Counted from the first letter of the stretch, positions 32,165 through 42,056 are shown. The stretch is 64,000 nucleotides of DNA from Nocardioides acrostichi (GCF_015319165.1 NZ_JADIVZ010000009.1:1-64000); one strand, 5' to 3'. Translations and numbers: made by a program. Notes: generated from the sequence alone by a model not told the origin.

Positions 32165-34978
32165 CTACTCCGAGAGACCCGAATAGGCCACGACGCCGCG
32201 GCGCAGCCGCTGGGTCACCTCGCGTGCGGTCCGTCGCAGGGGGGTGTCACCGGCGGCGTCGGCCACCTGGCCGGCGAGGTCGAGCACCTGCTTCATCCAC
32301 CGCACGAAGTCACCGGCGGTGAGGTCGCTGCCTCCCAGCAGATCGTCGAGGTCGTCGCCCTCGCACCAGCGGTAGGCCATCCAGGCGAAACCGAGATCGG
32401 GGGCGCGGAGCAGGTGCAGCCGGTGGTCGCGCTCGAGCCGGTCCAGCTCGGCGTGCACGTGCACCATCTCGGCGACGGCGTCTTGCGTGGCCCCGCCCGG
32501 CACGCGCGGCGGCCCGGCGTCGTCGGGCCGCCGCGAGGCGAAGACCAGCCCCGAGAGCGCCGCCGCCAGCCCCGAGGCCGAGAGGCCCTCCCAGATACCG
32601 CGACGCAGGCACTCGGCGGCGAGCAGGTCACTCTCGCCGTAGAGGCGCATCAGGTGTCGGCCCTGGGCCGTCACCTGGGTGTCGGCGCCGACCGCGGTGA
32701 GGTAGCCGAGTGAGGTCAGCACGTCGCAGACCCGGTCGAACTGCCGCGCCACGGTGTTCGTGCGGTTCTCGATGCGCCGGCGCAGCGTGGCGGCGTCCTT
32801 CTCGAGCTTGAACCAGCGCTCGGCCCAGCGGGCGTGGTCCTCTCGCTCGGGGCACTCGTGGCACGGATGCGCCTTGAGCTGCCTTCGCAACTCGTCGACC
32901 TCGGCATTCACACCGCTGGCCTGGGCAGCCGCGGCCCGTCGGGGCGCTCGGGGCGCGCCGTCGAGGTCGCGCGTGCGCAGGTGCACCATGTGGGCCAGGT
33001 CGCGGCGCATCTGCGGGTTGCGGGCGTCGAAGGTCTTCGGCACCTTGACGCGGGTCAGGGCCTCGACGGGCGTCGGGAAGTCGATCATGGCGAGCCGGCG
33101 CGACTGCTTGCCGGTGGTCACGACGAGCGGTCGGGGCGTCTCTGGGTGCCAGCCCGGGTCGATGACCACGGCATACCCGGCGAACTTGCCCGTGGGCACC
33201 GAGATCACGTCGCCCCGCTTGAGGTGCTTGAGCGACTCCAGGGCCTCCTCGCGCCGGTCGGCCCGCCGGGCCCGGCTCGCGCCCTTCTCGATCTCGGAGA
33301 CGCGCTGGCGCAGCCGCGCGTACTCCATGAAGTCGCCACGACCACAGGCGGCGGCCTCCGCGTACCCGGCGAGCGCGTCGTCGGACTTGCGCAGCTGGCG
33401 AGCGAGGCCGACGACCGCCTGGTCGGCCTGGAACTGGGCGAAGGACTGCTCCAGCAGCTCTCGAGAGGTCTCGCGGCCGAAGCGGTGCACCAGGTTGACC
33501 GCCATGTTGTACGACGGCCGGAACGAGCTGCGCAGCGGATAGGTGCGGGTCGAGGCGAGGCCGGCGAGCTGACGCGGGTCGGTGCCCGGCTGCCACAGCA
33601 CGACACCATGCCCCTCGACGTCGAGACCGCGACGCCCCGCGCGGCCGGTGAGCTGGGTGTACTCCCCCGGCGTGATGTCGGCGTGGGTCTCGCCGTTCCA
33701 CTTCGAGAGCTTCTCGATGACCACGGTGCGCGCCGGCATGTTGATACCCAGCGCCAGGGTCTCCGTGGCGAACACGACCTTGGCCAGTCCACGGCGGAAG
33801 AGCTCCTCGACGATCTGCTTGAACGCCGGCAGCATGCCCGCGTGGTGCGCCGCGACGCCGCGCATCAACCCGTCGAGGAAGTCGTGGTAGCCGAGCACGT
33901 GCAGATCCTCGGCATCGAGGTGTGCTGTGGCGCTCTCGACGAAGGTGCGCACCTCGCCGGCCTCCTGCGGCGTCGTGAGGTGGGTGCCGGCGGCCAGACA
34001 CTGCTTGACGGCAGCGTCGCAGGCCGCCCGGCTGAAGATGAACGTGATGGCCGGGAGCAGGTTCTCGCGCTGGAGGCGATCGACCACGTCGGGCCGGCTC
34101 GCCACCCAGACGCGGCGCCCGTTGCCCGACTGGCGGGGCCCACCACGCTGACCACGCTTGCCGCGGGGGTTGCGACGGTCCTTCATGCGCGAGGCGGCCC
34201 AGTCGTCGCGGGCCACCTTGAGCAGATCCTCGTTGACCGGGGCTCCCTCCTTGACGAAACCCGCGGCCGCGTCGACGTCGGAGGAGGCGAAGAGGTCGAG
34301 CAGGCGTCGTCCGACCATGACGTGCTGGAACAGCGGCACCGGACGCCGCTCCTCGACGATGGTGGTCACCTCGCCACGCACGGTGGCCAGCCAGTCGCCG
34401 AACTCCTCGGCGTTCGAGACGGTGGCCGAGAGGGAGACCACGCTGACCGACTCGGGCAGGTGGATGATGACCTCCTCCCACACCGCACCTCGGGAGCGAT
34501 CGGCGAGATAGTGCACCTCGTCCATGACCACGTAGCCGAGCCGGTCGAGGGTGCGCGAGCCGGCGTAGATCATGTTGCGCAGCACCTCGGTGGTCATCAC
34601 GACCACTGAGGCCTCGCCGTTGACGGTGTCGTCGCCGGTGAGCAGACCGACCTGGTCGGGGCCGTAGCGGGCGACGAGGTCGGCGTACTTCTGGTTCGAC
34701 AGCGCCTTGATCGGCGTCGTGTAGAAGGCCTTGCGGCCCTGGGCCAGCGCCAGGTGGATCGCGAACTCGCCCACCACCGTCTTGCCCGAGCCCGTGGGAG
34801 CGGCGACCAACACACCGCGGCCCTCCTCGACCTCCTGGCAGGCGCGGATCTGGAAGTCGTCGAGGCCGAACGGGTAGAGCGCGCGGAAGTCCTTGAGCAC
34901 CGGGTGCGGGCGCTGCTCACGGTAGGCGGCGTAGCGCTCGGCGGGGCTGGACGCGTCGGGATGCTGCTCGGCGCTCAT
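32165..34978 (-). CDS. helY: Ski2/Mtr4-like DEVH-box RNA helicase
   Basis: 937 aa. Superfamily 2 helicase: Q-region then Walker A VAAPTGSGKTVVGEFA (Lys near residue 66), motif II DEVHYLADRSRGAVWEE, motif III VSLSATVSN, motif V/VI ATETLALGINMPARTVVIEK and QLTGRAGRRGLDVEG. C-terminal part contains an rRNA-processing-arch/DSHCT-type domain (RRGIWEGLSASGLAAALSGL, AGDFVRWMKQVLDLAGQVAD). Typical of actinobacterial HelY, thought to act on structured RNA. ATG 34978 follows TAGGTT by 6 nt, fitting a leaderless start. It lies at the end of the Tat/Pup region, as in other Actinobacteria. Confidence 0.93.
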   Translation of the reverse strand: MSAEQHPDASSPAERYAAYREQRPHPVLKDFRALYPFGLDDFQIRACQEVEEGRGVLVAAPTGSGKTVVGEFAIHLALAQGRKAFYTTPIKALSNQKYADLVARYGPDQVGLLTGDDTVNGEASVVVMTTEVLRNMIYAGSRTLDRLGYVVMDEVHYLADRSRGAVWEEVIIHLPESVSVVSLSATVSNAEEFGDWLATVRGEVTTIVEERRPVPLFQHVMVGRRLLDLFASSDVDAAAGFVKEGAPVNEDLLKVARDDWAASRMKDRRNPRGKRGQRGGPRQSGNGRRVWVASRPDVVDRLQRENLLPAITFIFSRAACDAAVKQCLAAGTHLTTPQEAGEVRTFVESATAHLDAEDLHVLGYHDFLDGLMRGVAAHHAGMLPAFKQIVEELFRRGLAKVVFATETLALGINMPARTVVIEKLSKWNGETHADITPGEYTQLTGRAGRRGLDVEGHGVVLWQPGTDPRQLAGLASTRTYPLRSSFRPSYNMAVNLVHRFGRETSRELLEQSFAQFQADQAVVGLARQLRKSDDALAGYAEAAACGRGDFMEYARLRQRVSEIEKGASRARRADRREEALESLKHLKRGDVISVPTGKFAGYAVVIDPGWHPETPRPLVVTTGKQSRRLAMIDFPTPVEALTRVKVPKTFDARNPQMRRDLAHMVHLRTRDLDGAPRAPRRAAAAQASGVNAEVDELRRQLKAHPCHECPEREDHARWAERWFKLEKDAATLRRRIENRTNTVARQFDRVCDVLTSLGYLTAVGADTQVTAQGRHLMRLYGESDLLAAECLRRGIWEGLSASGLAAALSGLVFASRRPDDAGPPRVPGGATQDAVAEMVHVHAELDRLERDHRLHLLRAPDLGFAWMAYRWCEGDDLDDLLGGSDLTAGDFVRWMKQVLDLAGQVADAAGDTPLRRTAREVTQRLRRGVVAYSGLSE

Positions 34979-35015
34979 GGCTCCAACCTACGCAGCCCTC
35001 AAGTCGAGGGGCGCA

Positions 35016-35918
35016 TCAACACAGCAGGCGCAGCGCGCGGGGTGCGGCCTCGACGGTGAGGGGCAGCGGGCCGAAGCGTTCGCCGTCGGCATAGCTGACC
35101 ACCCCGCTCGCCTCGATGCGCACCTGCCGCACCCGGTGGTGCTCGTACTGCGGATGGGTGGTGTGGGTGCCGGAGAACAGCTTGGGATAGGTGCGCACGA
35201 GCTCCAGACGGCTCAGCGGCTTGATGATGACCACGTCGAGCAGCCCGTCGTCGAGCTCGGCTCCCTCGGTGATGCGCAGCCCGCCCCCGAAGGAGGGGCC
35301 GTTGCCCACGGAGACCATCAGCGCCGTCACGCGCAGCTCGGTGCCGTCGAGGTCGAGCACGTAGTCGAGCGGTGAGAAGGTGCGCAGCTCGGCGAGCGTG
35401 GCCAGGTTGTAGCGCATCTGCCCACGCGGCCAGGTCATGTGGTTCGCACGCTCGTTGACGGCGGCGTCGAACCCCGCGCACAGCACGGTGGCGTAGTAGC
35501 GGCCCTCGCTGACCGCCAGGTCGATCTCGCGGACCTCCCCGGTGAGCAGTCGCCGCGTGGCCGCGGCCGCGTCGGTGCGAGAGAGGTCGACGTAGCGGGC
35601 GACGTCGTTGCCGGTGCCGGCAGGCACCACACCGAGCGGGGTCGCGGTGCCGGCGACCACCTGGGCGCCGAGGTGCACCATGCCGTCGCCACCCACGACG
35701 ACGAGAGCATCGACACCGCCGGCCACAGCGGCGCGTGCGAGGGACTCCGCCTCCATGCGGTCGCGTCCGACGAGATCGCGGACGGTGACTCCGGCCCGGC
35801 TCAGCACGGCCATGGCCTCGGCGCGGGCGCGGGCACCTCGGCCCTTCCCCGCCGTCGGGTTCGTCAGCAACGCGACCTCACGCAGAACGCGCCTCTCTTC
35901 GGAGCCTGCCATCGTCAA
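35016..35918 (-). CDS. Diacylglycerol kinase family lipid kinase
   Basis: 300 aa. DAGK catalytic domain: VALLTNPTAGKGRGARARAE (phosphate-binding), VVVGGDGMVHLGAQVVAG (GGDG motif), LGVVPAGTGNDVARYV, then the C-terminal beta domain FDAAVNERANHMTWPRGQMR and GLLDVVIIKPLSRLELVRTY. Phosphorylates diacylglycerol or a related lipid (homologues also recycle sphingoid or undecaprenyl lipids). Cytosolic, membrane-associated. ATG 35918 or the ATG two codons later (35912) may be used. Precedes helY in the same direction. Confidence 0.92.
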   Translation of the reverse strand: MTMAGSEERRVLREVALLTNPTAGKGRGARARAEAMAVLSRAGVTVRDLVGRDRMEAESLARAAVAGGVDALVVVGGDGMVHLGAQVVAGTATPLGVVPAGTGNDVARYVDLSRTDAAAATRRLLTGEVREIDLAVSEGRYYATVLCAGFDAAVNERANHMTWPRGQMRYNLATLAELRTFSPLDYVLDLDGTELRVTALMVSVGNGPSFGGGLRITEGAELDDGLLDVVIIKPLSRLELVRTYPKLFSGTHTTHPQYEHHRVRQVRIEASGVVSYADGERFGPLPLTVEAAPRALRLLC

Positions 35919-35928
35919 CGCACCCCCT

Positions 35929-36360
35929 TCAGTGCTCTCCGATACGCAGCGCCACGGTGTAGCGCTCGGGCGACCCGCCCACGGCCCGGGCCAGGCGGGC
36001 CACCGCGTCGAGCACCAGGTCGGCGCTGAACGAGGAGCCGGGCACGGCGAGGGTCAGCCGCGCCGCGGGCTCGTCGCGGGCGACGAGCAGCACCTGGCCG
36101 AGTCGCCACGAGAGGTGCGTGCGCGTCCGCACCCCCTCGGGGGCCACGGGCACGGGGTGGGCCTCGTCGACCGCGAGCAGGTCGCACGGCTGCACCCCGG
36201 CTTCGGGTACGCGGGCCGGGTCGGAGGCCTGGAGCGACCCCGTGACCCGGTGACCCGTGCGCAACCCGGTGTCCGCCGTCCACACGACGTCGCTCGTGCC
36301 CAGCCAGTCGGGCAGGTCGAACGGGTCGACCTCGACGAGGGCGGGAACGTCGTCGCTCAC
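35929..36360 (-). CDS. Conserved hypothetical protein next to tatC
   Basis: 143 aa, not recognised beyond being a soluble, acidic actinobacterial protein. No signal peptide or membrane segment. The sequence alternates short strands and loops (DVVWTADTGLRTGHRVTGSL, VRTRTHLSWRLGQVLLVARD, PGSSFSADLVLDAVARLARA). GTG 36360 follows TAGGTT by 7 nt, fitting a leaderless start and a promoter of its own. It lies between tatC and the lipid kinase gene (10 bp from the latter). Function not assigned. Confidence 0.75.
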   Translation of the reverse strand: MSDDVPALVEVDPFDLPDWLGTSDVVWTADTGLRTGHRVTGSLQASDPARVPEAGVQPCDLLAVDEAHPVPVAPEGVRTRTHLSWRLGQVLLVARDEPAARLTLAVPGSSFSADLVLDAVARLARAVGGSPERYTVALRIGEH

Positions 36361-36407
36361 GGAGGCGAACCTACCGGCGCCGCGCGGCGCTGGTCACAGG
36401 CAGGGTC

Positions 36408-37244
36408 TCAGAGGGGCGAGATCTCGTCGGGCGAGAGGCCGGCGTTGGGCCGCTTGCGGGCGCGGCGCTTGTCGTTCCAGCGTGCGATGCCCTCGGCGAC
36501 GATGAACAAGAGGACCATCGGGATGGCCATGAAGCACATGGTGAAGGGGTCCGTCGACGGCGTGGCCACGGCGGCGAAGACGAACACGAAGACGATGATC
36601 CAGGATCGGTACTGCCCCAGCTGCCTCCCCGAGACCACACCGGCCAGGTTGAGCAGCACGACGAAGAGCGGGATCTCGAAGGCGATCCCGAACATCAGCA
36701 GCGTGCGAGTGAAGAACTGCAGGTACTCGGAGAACTCCACGATGTTCGTGATGCCCTTGGGGTTGAACCCGATGAGGATCTCGAGCCCCTTGGGGAGCGT
36801 GAAGTAGCCGAGCGCGAGGCCGGCCACGAAGAGTGGTGTCGCGATGCCCATGAAGATGCGCGACCACTTGCGTTCGTTGGCGTGCAACCCGGGCAGGATG
36901 AAGGCCCAGATCTGGTAGAGCCAGATGGGACTGGTGCCGATCAGGGCCGCGAAGCCGCAGAGCTTCAGGTACAGCATGAGACCGCCGCCGGCCCCACTGG
37001 TGGAGGCGATGGTCTGTTGGTCGGGCAACGCCTCGACCGCTTGCTGGTAGGGACCGTAGACCAGGTCGTAGAGCTGTTCGAAGAAGAACAGCGCGACGAC
37101 GAACGCTACGGAGACCGCGAGGAGAACCTTGAGGATGCGCGCCCGGAGCTCTCGTAGGTGGTCGGAGAGCGCCATCTTGCCGTCGGCACCCACGGGGTGC
37201 ACCGGCCTGATGACGAAGAGTCGGACGACTCCTGAGATGGCCAT
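36408..37244 (-). CDS. tatC: Sec-independent protein translocase TatC
   Basis: 278 aa with six membrane helices. Receptor for twin-arginine signal peptides. LSDHLRELRARILKVLLAVS matches the conserved cytosolic N-terminus, followed by the first helix; FALIGTSPIWLYQIWAFILPGL-like sequence (written in two parts, ALIGTSPIWLYQIWAF and ILPGL) with the conserved Pro, and FTLPKGLEILIGFNP are present. The residues before MALSDHL (about 23) are unusual; a start at that Met (about 37175) is an alternative. The C-terminus is basic. Lies 28 nt after tatA; works with it in the plasma membrane. Confidence 0.95.
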   Translation of the reverse strand: MAISGVVRLFVIRPVHPVGADGKMALSDHLRELRARILKVLLAVSVAFVVALFFFEQLYDLVYGPYQQAVEALPDQQTIASTSGAGGGLMLYLKLCGFAALIGTSPIWLYQIWAFILPGLHANERKWSRIFMGIATPLFVAGLALGYFTLPKGLEILIGFNPKGITNIVEFSEYLQFFTRTLLMFGIAFEIPLFVVLLNLAGVVSGRQLGQYRSWIIVFVFVFAAVATPSTDPFTMCFMAIPMVLLFIVAEGIARWNDKRRARKRPNAGLSPDEISPL

Positions 37245-37272
37245 GGGCGGGTCGGATCCTGCGTCGTGCGGC

Positions 37273-37551
37273 TCAGCCGTGCTGCTGGTCGGTGTCCCGC
37301 TCGGCCTGCGTTGTCTCCTCGGTGCGCTGGGCGGGGAGCTCGGCGGCCGGCGCGGTGGAGGACTTCTTCGAGCCCTTCTCCTTCTCCGACTCGTCGTCCA
37401 TGAGGCCCTTGGTCTCGGCCTTGAAGATACGCAGGGCCTGACCGGTGCCTCGCGCCAGGTCGGGCAGCTTGGCGGCGCCGAAGAGGAACACGACGACGAC
37501 CAGGATGAGGATGAGCTCGGGGGCGCCGGGCATCTCCAGCATGGGGATCAT
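37273..37551 (-). CDS. tatA: Twin-arginine translocase subunit TatA
   Basis: 92 aa. Single N-terminal helix [20 protein letters not shown] with the FG hinge, then the amphipathic helix [20 protein letters not shown], and a polar tail rich in Glu, Lys and Ser. Multimerises to form the Tat pore. GAAGG lies upstream of the ATG at 37551; MIPMLEMPG offers alternative Met starts at positions 4 and 7. Follows pafC (79 bp gap) and precedes tatC in the common actinobacterial order pafB-pafC-tatA-tatC. Confidence 0.95.
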   Translation of the reverse strand: MIPMLEMPGAPELILILVVVVFLFGAAKLPDLARGTGQALRIFKAETKGLMDDESEKEKGSKKSSTAPAAELPAQRTEETTQAERDTDQQHG

Positions 37552-37629
37552 GGGTCACAACCTTCTCAATGGGTTCACGGTGATGCTCCGCGGGTTACCC
37601 CAGGGAGTTCCACACCTCACTGTACGTCG

Positions 37630-38640
37630 TCAGGATCGGTAGTGAAGGAGCGTTGCTGAGGCAGCCGCCTGGGAATCTTCTGTGAACCCCAGGGGACCAA
37701 GGACCCGGGCGGCGGGCGCCAGGCGCAGCAGGAACCGCGTCAGCCACCGCGCGTCGGCGACCCGCAGGTCGACCTCGAGCACGCCGTCGGCGGCCCCGTC
37801 GCGGGCCGGGCGGACGTCGTCGACGGCGTAGTAGTCGACGATCCAGGCCGCCGCGGGCTCGATCCGAAGGGTGACCGCGACCGCGTCGTCGGCCGAGACG
37901 AGTGCGCCCTCGGAGAGATCTCTCGGGTGCGACGGCTCACTTCGCACGGGCGTGTCCAGCACCTCGGCGCGGCGGATCCGGTCGAGTCGGAACAGCCTCG
38001 GCGCCTCGGCCCGGTGGCAGTAGGCGTCGAGGTAGAGGGCGCCGCCCGTGCGGGAGAGCCCGCGAGGGTCGACGACCCGCTCGGACTCCTCGTCGCGGGT
38101 CGGCACGAAGTAGGTCAGGCGCACCTGACGGCCCGCCTCGACGGCTTGCCGCAGCCGAGCCTCGAGCCGTGCCTCGTCGACGTCCGGACCCTCGAGACCG
38201 GGGTCGACCTGCGCGGCGGCGGAGCCCTCGGCGGCGGCGCCCTCGACCTTCGCCAGGGCACGATCGAGCACGGGGAGCGTATCGGCATCCGCTCCCGCGC
38301 GCAGCGCCCGCAGCGCGACGACGATGGCCGTGGCCTCGGTGGGGTTCAGCCGCAGGGGTCGAGCCAGATAGTCGGCGTTCGACACGCTCACGACGCCGTC
38401 GTCGTCGGCCCTCCCCTCGTCGTCGGCGAGACCGTCGAGGTCGACGTCGATGAGATCGTCGGGGTAGCCGCCCGGCAGGCCACAGAGAAACAGCACGCGC
38501 AGGTCGGCGAGCACCTGCTTGGGCGTGGTGCCGAGGTGGTCCGCGGCGTCGGCCAGCCGCACCCGGTCTCGAGAGTAGAGGTAGGGCACCAGGGCCAACA
38601 GGCGGCCGACCTGCGCGCCCGCGCCGGACTGGCCGCTCAC
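37630..38640 (-). CDS. pafC: PafC, WYL-domain DNA-damage-response regulator subunit
   Basis: 336 aa. N-terminal winged HTH (AQVGRLLALVPYLYSRDRVR, LADAADHLGTTPKQVLADLR), then WYL domain (VRLTYFVPTRDEESERVVDP, GGALYLDAYCHRAEAPRLFR, LDRIRRAEVLD) and a C-terminal WCX domain. PafBC is the heterodimeric activator of the LexA-independent DNA-damage response in mycobacteria. The GTG start overlaps the pafB stop by 4 nt, ensuring equal expression. The WYL motif itself is altered here (YLDAYCH region). Confidence 0.92.
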   Translation of the reverse strand: MSGQSGAGAQVGRLLALVPYLYSRDRVRLADAADHLGTTPKQVLADLRVLFLCGLPGGYPDDLIDVDLDGLADDEGRADDDGVVSVSNADYLARPLRLNPTEATAIVVALRALRAGADADTLPVLDRALAKVEGAAAEGSAAAQVDPGLEGPDVDEARLEARLRQAVEAGRQVRLTYFVPTRDEESERVVDPRGLSRTGGALYLDAYCHRAEAPRLFRLDRIRRAEVLDTPVRSEPSHPRDLSEGALVSADDAVAVTLRIEPAAAWIVDYYAVDDVRPARDGAADGVLEVDLRVADARWLTRFLLRLAPAARVLGPLGFTEDSQAAASATLLHYRS

Positions 38641-39611
38641 CCGGACTCCCCTACGTAGGCCTCCAGCCGTCTCACGACCCGCGCACGAAGGTCGGCCGGC
38701 GCCTCGACGACGACATCGACTCCGTGGGCGAGCACTTCGTCGTCGAGGCCCTGGGATGTCCGGGTCAGGTGCACGCGGTCCCAGGTCGCGGTGCCGTCGG
38801 GGCCGGCGACGCCCTTCTCGGTGCGGTCGGCGGAGCGCCGCAGGCTGTGGCCGGCCCCACGCCTCACGAGCAGCACCGCCTCCTCGCGCACGGGCTCGGG
38901 CGCCAGACGGCGCACCAACGCCGAGACGTCGGTGTCCGGCGGCACGGTGTAGACGCCGGGCCGGCCCACGGCCCGGGCCTCGCCCTGGATGCGGGAGAGC
39001 CGGAAGACCCGCTCCTCACCGCGGTCGGTGTCGAGGCCGGTGACGTACCAGCGGCCGGCGTAGCGCCCGACGCCCCAGGGCTGGAGATGACGTGTGGTCA
39101 CCTCGGCCGAACCGGAACGGCGGTAGTCGAAGACCACGGCGCGACGCTGCGTGATCGCCTCCCAGATCACACCGAAGGCCGGCTCGTCGGCGCTCAGCCG
39201 CGGCTGCACGACGGTGTCGAGCGCCGAGGTGTCGACGTCGACCCCGAGCGCCCCGAGCTTGCGGACGGCGCCGCTCGTGGCCTCGGCCAGTGCCTGGTGC
39301 TGCCAGACGCGCGTCGCGAGGCCGATGACGGCCGCTTCGTCGGCGGTCAGCTCGATCTCGGGCAACTGGAGTTGTTCGGCGCTGATCCGGTAGCCGGGCT
39401 CGTCGTCGAAGTAGGCATCCATCTGACCGACCTCGATGGGCACACCGAGGCTGCGCAGCTCCTCCTTGTCGCGGTCGAACATCCGCTCGAAGGCCTCGTC
39501 GGAGGTCTCTGGGTAGAGCACCTCACGGATGCGGTGCTTGGGCGCGTAGTGGCGCTGCACGAGGAGCATGATGAGCAGGTTCATCAGCCGCTCGCTCTTG
39601 GGCAGGGCCAT
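38637..39611 (-). CDS. pafB: PafB, WYL-domain DNA-damage-response regulator subunit
   Basis: 324 aa. Starts ALPKSERLMNLLIMLLVQRH with winged HTH continuing to FERMFDRDKEELRSLGVPIE; then WYL domain (AVVFDYRRSGSAEVTTRHLQ, PWGVGRYAGRWYVTGLDTDR, GEERVFRLSRIQGEARAVG) and WCX domain. Partner of PafC. Located between the FKBP lipoprotein gene (4-nt gap) and pafC, downstream of pafA, the canonical position that gave the genes their name although they do not take part in pupylation itself. Confidence 0.93.
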   Translation of the reverse strand: MALPKSERLMNLLIMLLVQRHYAPKHRIREVLYPETSDEAFERMFDRDKEELRSLGVPIEVGQMDAYFDDEPGYRISAEQLQLPEIELTADEAAVIGLATRVWQHQALAEATSGAVRKLGALGVDVDTSALDTVVQPRLSADEPAFGVIWEAITQRRAVVFDYRRSGSAEVTTRHLQPWGVGRYAGRWYVTGLDTDRGEERVFRLSRIQGEARAVGRPGVYTVPPDTDVSALVRRLAPEPVREEAVLLVRRGAGHSLRRSADRTEKGVAGPDGTATWDRVHLTRTSQGLDDEVLAHGVDVVVEAPADLRARVVRRLEAYVGESG

Positions 39612-39614
39612 GCG

Positions 39615-40619
39615 TCACTCCGTGGGGCTGGCGGACCCCGAGGGCTCTGTGGCGTCGTCCGCAGCCGCCTGGGGCGCCCGGCCCAGGATGTCGATGACGA
39701 AGTAGATCGTGTCGGTGCCCTTGATCTTGGCGTCGGAGTTGCCCTGCGCGCCGTAGCCGAGCGACGGCGGGATCGCGAGCCAGACGCGGCTGCCGACGGT
39801 CTGGCCCACCAGCCCCTTGACCCAGCCCTGGATCACGCCGCCCTGCGCGAGCGAGGCGACCAGCGGCTGGCTGTCGAAGCTGGAGTCGAACGGCTTCGGC
39901 TTGGCGTACACCTCACCGACATAGTTCACCTCCACGAAGTCGCCGGCCTGCACCTTCTCGCCGCCACCGTTGACGAGGGTGTCGACCTGGAGCTTGCCGG
40001 TCGGGGCGGGGCGCCCCTTGAAGCGCATGGCCGTGGGGTTGCCGTCGTCGTCCAGCACGAGGTCGGGAGCGAAACCGGTGCCCTCCTCGGAGAACGGGAC
40101 GCCCACCTCGTAGGGGCCGAGCACATCGAAGACCATGAGCAGCGGGTCGTGGTTGCTGATCCCCAGCTGGGCGTTGCCGACGTCGCCGAAGAGCGCGTCG
40201 GCAGTCACCGTGGCCGCCACGCGACTGCCCACCTTGACGCCCATCAGCGGCTTGGTGAGAGCCTCGGGAACCTCGCTGCTGGAGAGGTCGAGCACCTCCG
40301 GCTTCTCGCCGTAGGTGCTGATCGCCTTCTCCTGCGTGTAGCCGTTGCCGATCCAGTACTGGACCATGACGTCGCTGTCCTTGGTGACCTCGGGCCCGGA
40401 ACCGGGCACGAGCGTGGTGCTCTCGACGTCCTCGGAGGCCGTGAAGTCCTTGCCCCAGTCGACCTTCGGGACCACTCCCACCTCACCGGTGACCGTCGCG
40501 CCGCCGATCGCGGCCGAGCTCTCGGCGTCGTCGGAGCCGCCGCACCCGGCGAGTCCGGTGGCCAGCAGCAACGGGGCCGCCAGGAGGGCGAGGGCGCGGC
40601 GAGGGTGTCGAGGCGTCAC
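39615..40619 (-). CDS. FKBP-type peptidyl-prolyl isomerase lipoprotein
   Basis: 334 aa. Signal peptide with lipobox LATGLAGC after a basic N-terminus (RHPRRALALLAAPLLL), so anchored to the outer face of the membrane. Two FKBP modules: a degenerate one (about 90-180) and a complete C-terminal one (GDFVEVNYVGEVYAKPKPFD, SSFDSQPLVASLAQG, VIQGWVKGLVGQTVGSRVWL, AIPPSLGYGAQGN, YFVIDILG). Folds or scaffolds exported proteins. GTG 40619 follows TAGGGT by 7 nt, fitting a leaderless start in the 25-bp gap after pafA; the upstream in-frame Met at 40673 lies inside pafA. Confidence 0.92.
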   Translation of the reverse strand: MTPRHPRRALALLAAPLLLATGLAGCGGSDDAESSAAIGGATVTGEVGVVPKVDWGKDFTASEDVESTTLVPGSGPEVTKDSDVMVQYWIGNGYTQEKAISTYGEKPEVLDLSSSEVPEALTKPLMGVKVGSRVAATVTADALFGDVGNAQLGISNHDPLLMVFDVLGPYEVGVPFSEEGTGFAPDLVLDDDGNPTAMRFKGRPAPTGKLQVDTLVNGGGEKVQAGDFVEVNYVGEVYAKPKPFDSSFDSQPLVASLAQGGVIQGWVKGLVGQTVGSRVWLAIPPSLGYGAQGNSDAKIKGTDTIYFVIDILGRAPQAAADDATEPSGSASPTE

Positions 40620-40644
40620 GCGCGGAACCCTATAACGCACCGAG

Positions 40645-42006
40645 TCACATGCCGTCGATGAGGCGCTGGACACGCTCGTCGTGGGCGCGGAAGGGATCCT
40701 TGCACAGCACGGTGCGCTGGGCCTGGTCGTTCAGCTTCAGGTGCACCCAGTCGACGGTGAAGTCGCGTCGGCGCTCCTGGGCCCGGCGGATGAACTCGCC
40801 GCGCAGACGCGCCCGGGTCGACTGAGGAGGCACGGACTTGGCCTCGAAGATCTTCAGGTCCGTCGTCGCCCTGGCGACCTTGCCCCGCTTCTCGAGCAGG
40901 TAGTAGAGCCCGCGGCCGCGGTGGATGTCGTGGTAGGCGAGGTCGAGCTGGGCGACGCGGGCGTGCCCCAGGGGCAGGCCGTGCTTGGCGCGGTAGGCCT
41001 CGATGAGCTTCCACTTGATGACCCAGTCGATCTCGGTGTCGACCAGTCCCAGGTCGTCCGACTCGACCGCCTTCAGGCCACGCTCCCAGAGGTCGAGGGT
41101 GCGCTCGATCACCGGCGTCGAGATGCCACGCCGATCGACGAAGTCGCGTGCCTTGCCCAGGTACTCCCCCTGGATCTCCAGGGCGCTCGCCTCGCGCCCG
41201 TTCGCCAACCGCACCTTGCGGCGTCCGGAGACGTCGTGGGAGATCTCCCGGATCGCGCGGATCGGGTTCTCCAGCGTGAGGTCGCGCATGACCACGCCCT
41301 CCTCGATCATGCGCAGCACCAGGTCGCACGAGGCGACCTTGAGCATGGTCGTGGTCTCGGACATGTTGGAATCGCCCACGATCACGTGCAGACGGCGGTA
41401 CTTCTCGGCGTCGGCGTGCGGTTCGTCGCGCGTATTGATGATCGGGCGGCTGCGTGTGGTCGCGCTGCTCACACCCTCCCAGATGTGCTCGGCGCGCTGG
41501 CTGACGCTGAACCCCGCACCCCGCGGCGTCTGGGTGATCTTGCCGGCACCGACGACGATCTGCCTCGTCACCAGGAACGGGATGAGCACGTCGGCCAGCC
41601 GGCTGAACTCTCCCCCGCGACCGACCAGGTAGTTCTCGTGGCACCCGTAGGAGTTGCCGGCGGAGTCGGTGTTGTTCTTGAACAGGTAGATCTCGCCCGC
41701 GATGCCCTCGTCGTGCAGCCGCTGCTCGGCGTCGAGCAAGAGGCCCTCGAGCACCCGTTCGCCCGCCTTGTCGTGCGCCACCAGATCGACGACGTCGTCG
41801 CACTCCGGGGTCGCGTACTCGGGGTGGCTGCCGACATCGAGGTAGAGCCGTGCCCCGTTGCGCAGGAACACGTTGCTGCTGCGCCCCCAGCTCACCACCT
41901 TGCGGAACAGGTAGCGCGCCACCTCATCGGGGCTCAACCGGCGCTGCCCCTTGAACGTGCACGTCACTCCGTACTCGTTCTCGATCCCCATGATGCGCCG
42001 GTCCAT
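40645..42006 (-). CDS. pafA: Pup--protein ligase PafA
   Basis: 453 aa. Glutamine-synthetase-like ligase that attaches the C-terminal Glu of Pup to substrate lysines using ATP. Hallmarks: [18 protein letters not shown] (metal-binding Glu in IENEYG), [60 protein letters not shown] and [16 protein letters not shown] 42006 follows TAGGCT by 6 nt (leaderless signature). Normally pafA follows prcA closely; here a nuclease-like gene with flanking inverted repeats lies between them. Confidence 0.97.
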   Translation of the reverse strand: MDRRIMGIENEYGVTCTFKGQRRLSPDEVARYLFRKVVSWGRSSNVFLRNGARLYLDVGSHPEYATPECDDVVDLVAHDKAGERVLEGLLLDAEQRLHDEGIAGEIYLFKNNTDSAGNSYGCHENYLVGRGGEFSRLADVLIPFLVTRQIVVGAGKITQTPRGAGFSVSQRAEHIWEGVSSATTRSRPIINTRDEPHADAEKYRRLHVIVGDSNMSETTTMLKVASCDLVLRMIEEGVVMRDLTLENPIRAIREISHDVSGRRKVRLANGREASALEIQGEYLGKARDFVDRRGISTPVIERTLDLWERGLKAVESDDLGLVDTEIDWVIKWKLIEAYRAKHGLPLGHARVAQLDLAYHDIHRGRGLYYLLEKRGKVARATTDLKIFEAKSVPPQSTRARLRGEFIRRAQERRRDFTVDWVHLKLNDQAQRTVLCKDPFRAHDERVQRLIDGM

Positions 42007-42012
42007 GGGTTG

Positions 42013-42018
42013 AGCCTA
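42013..42018 (-). promoter_or_regulatory. Leaderless pafA -10 box
   Basis: TAGGCT on the minus strand, 6 nt upstream of the pafA ATG. This gives pafA a promoter of its own, independent of prcBA, which matters because an inserted gene separates them. Identified by the TANNNT-N6-ATG pattern shared with many genes of this window. Confidence 0.5.
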
Positions 42019-42056
42019 CGGGGTCGCGGGTGGGTTGGGGCCGCTGTCGACCACGC

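Noticed and set aside
32834..34609. 591-codon plus-strand open frame opposite helY
   Set aside because: Antisense shadow with no domains; helY motifs are complete on the other strand.
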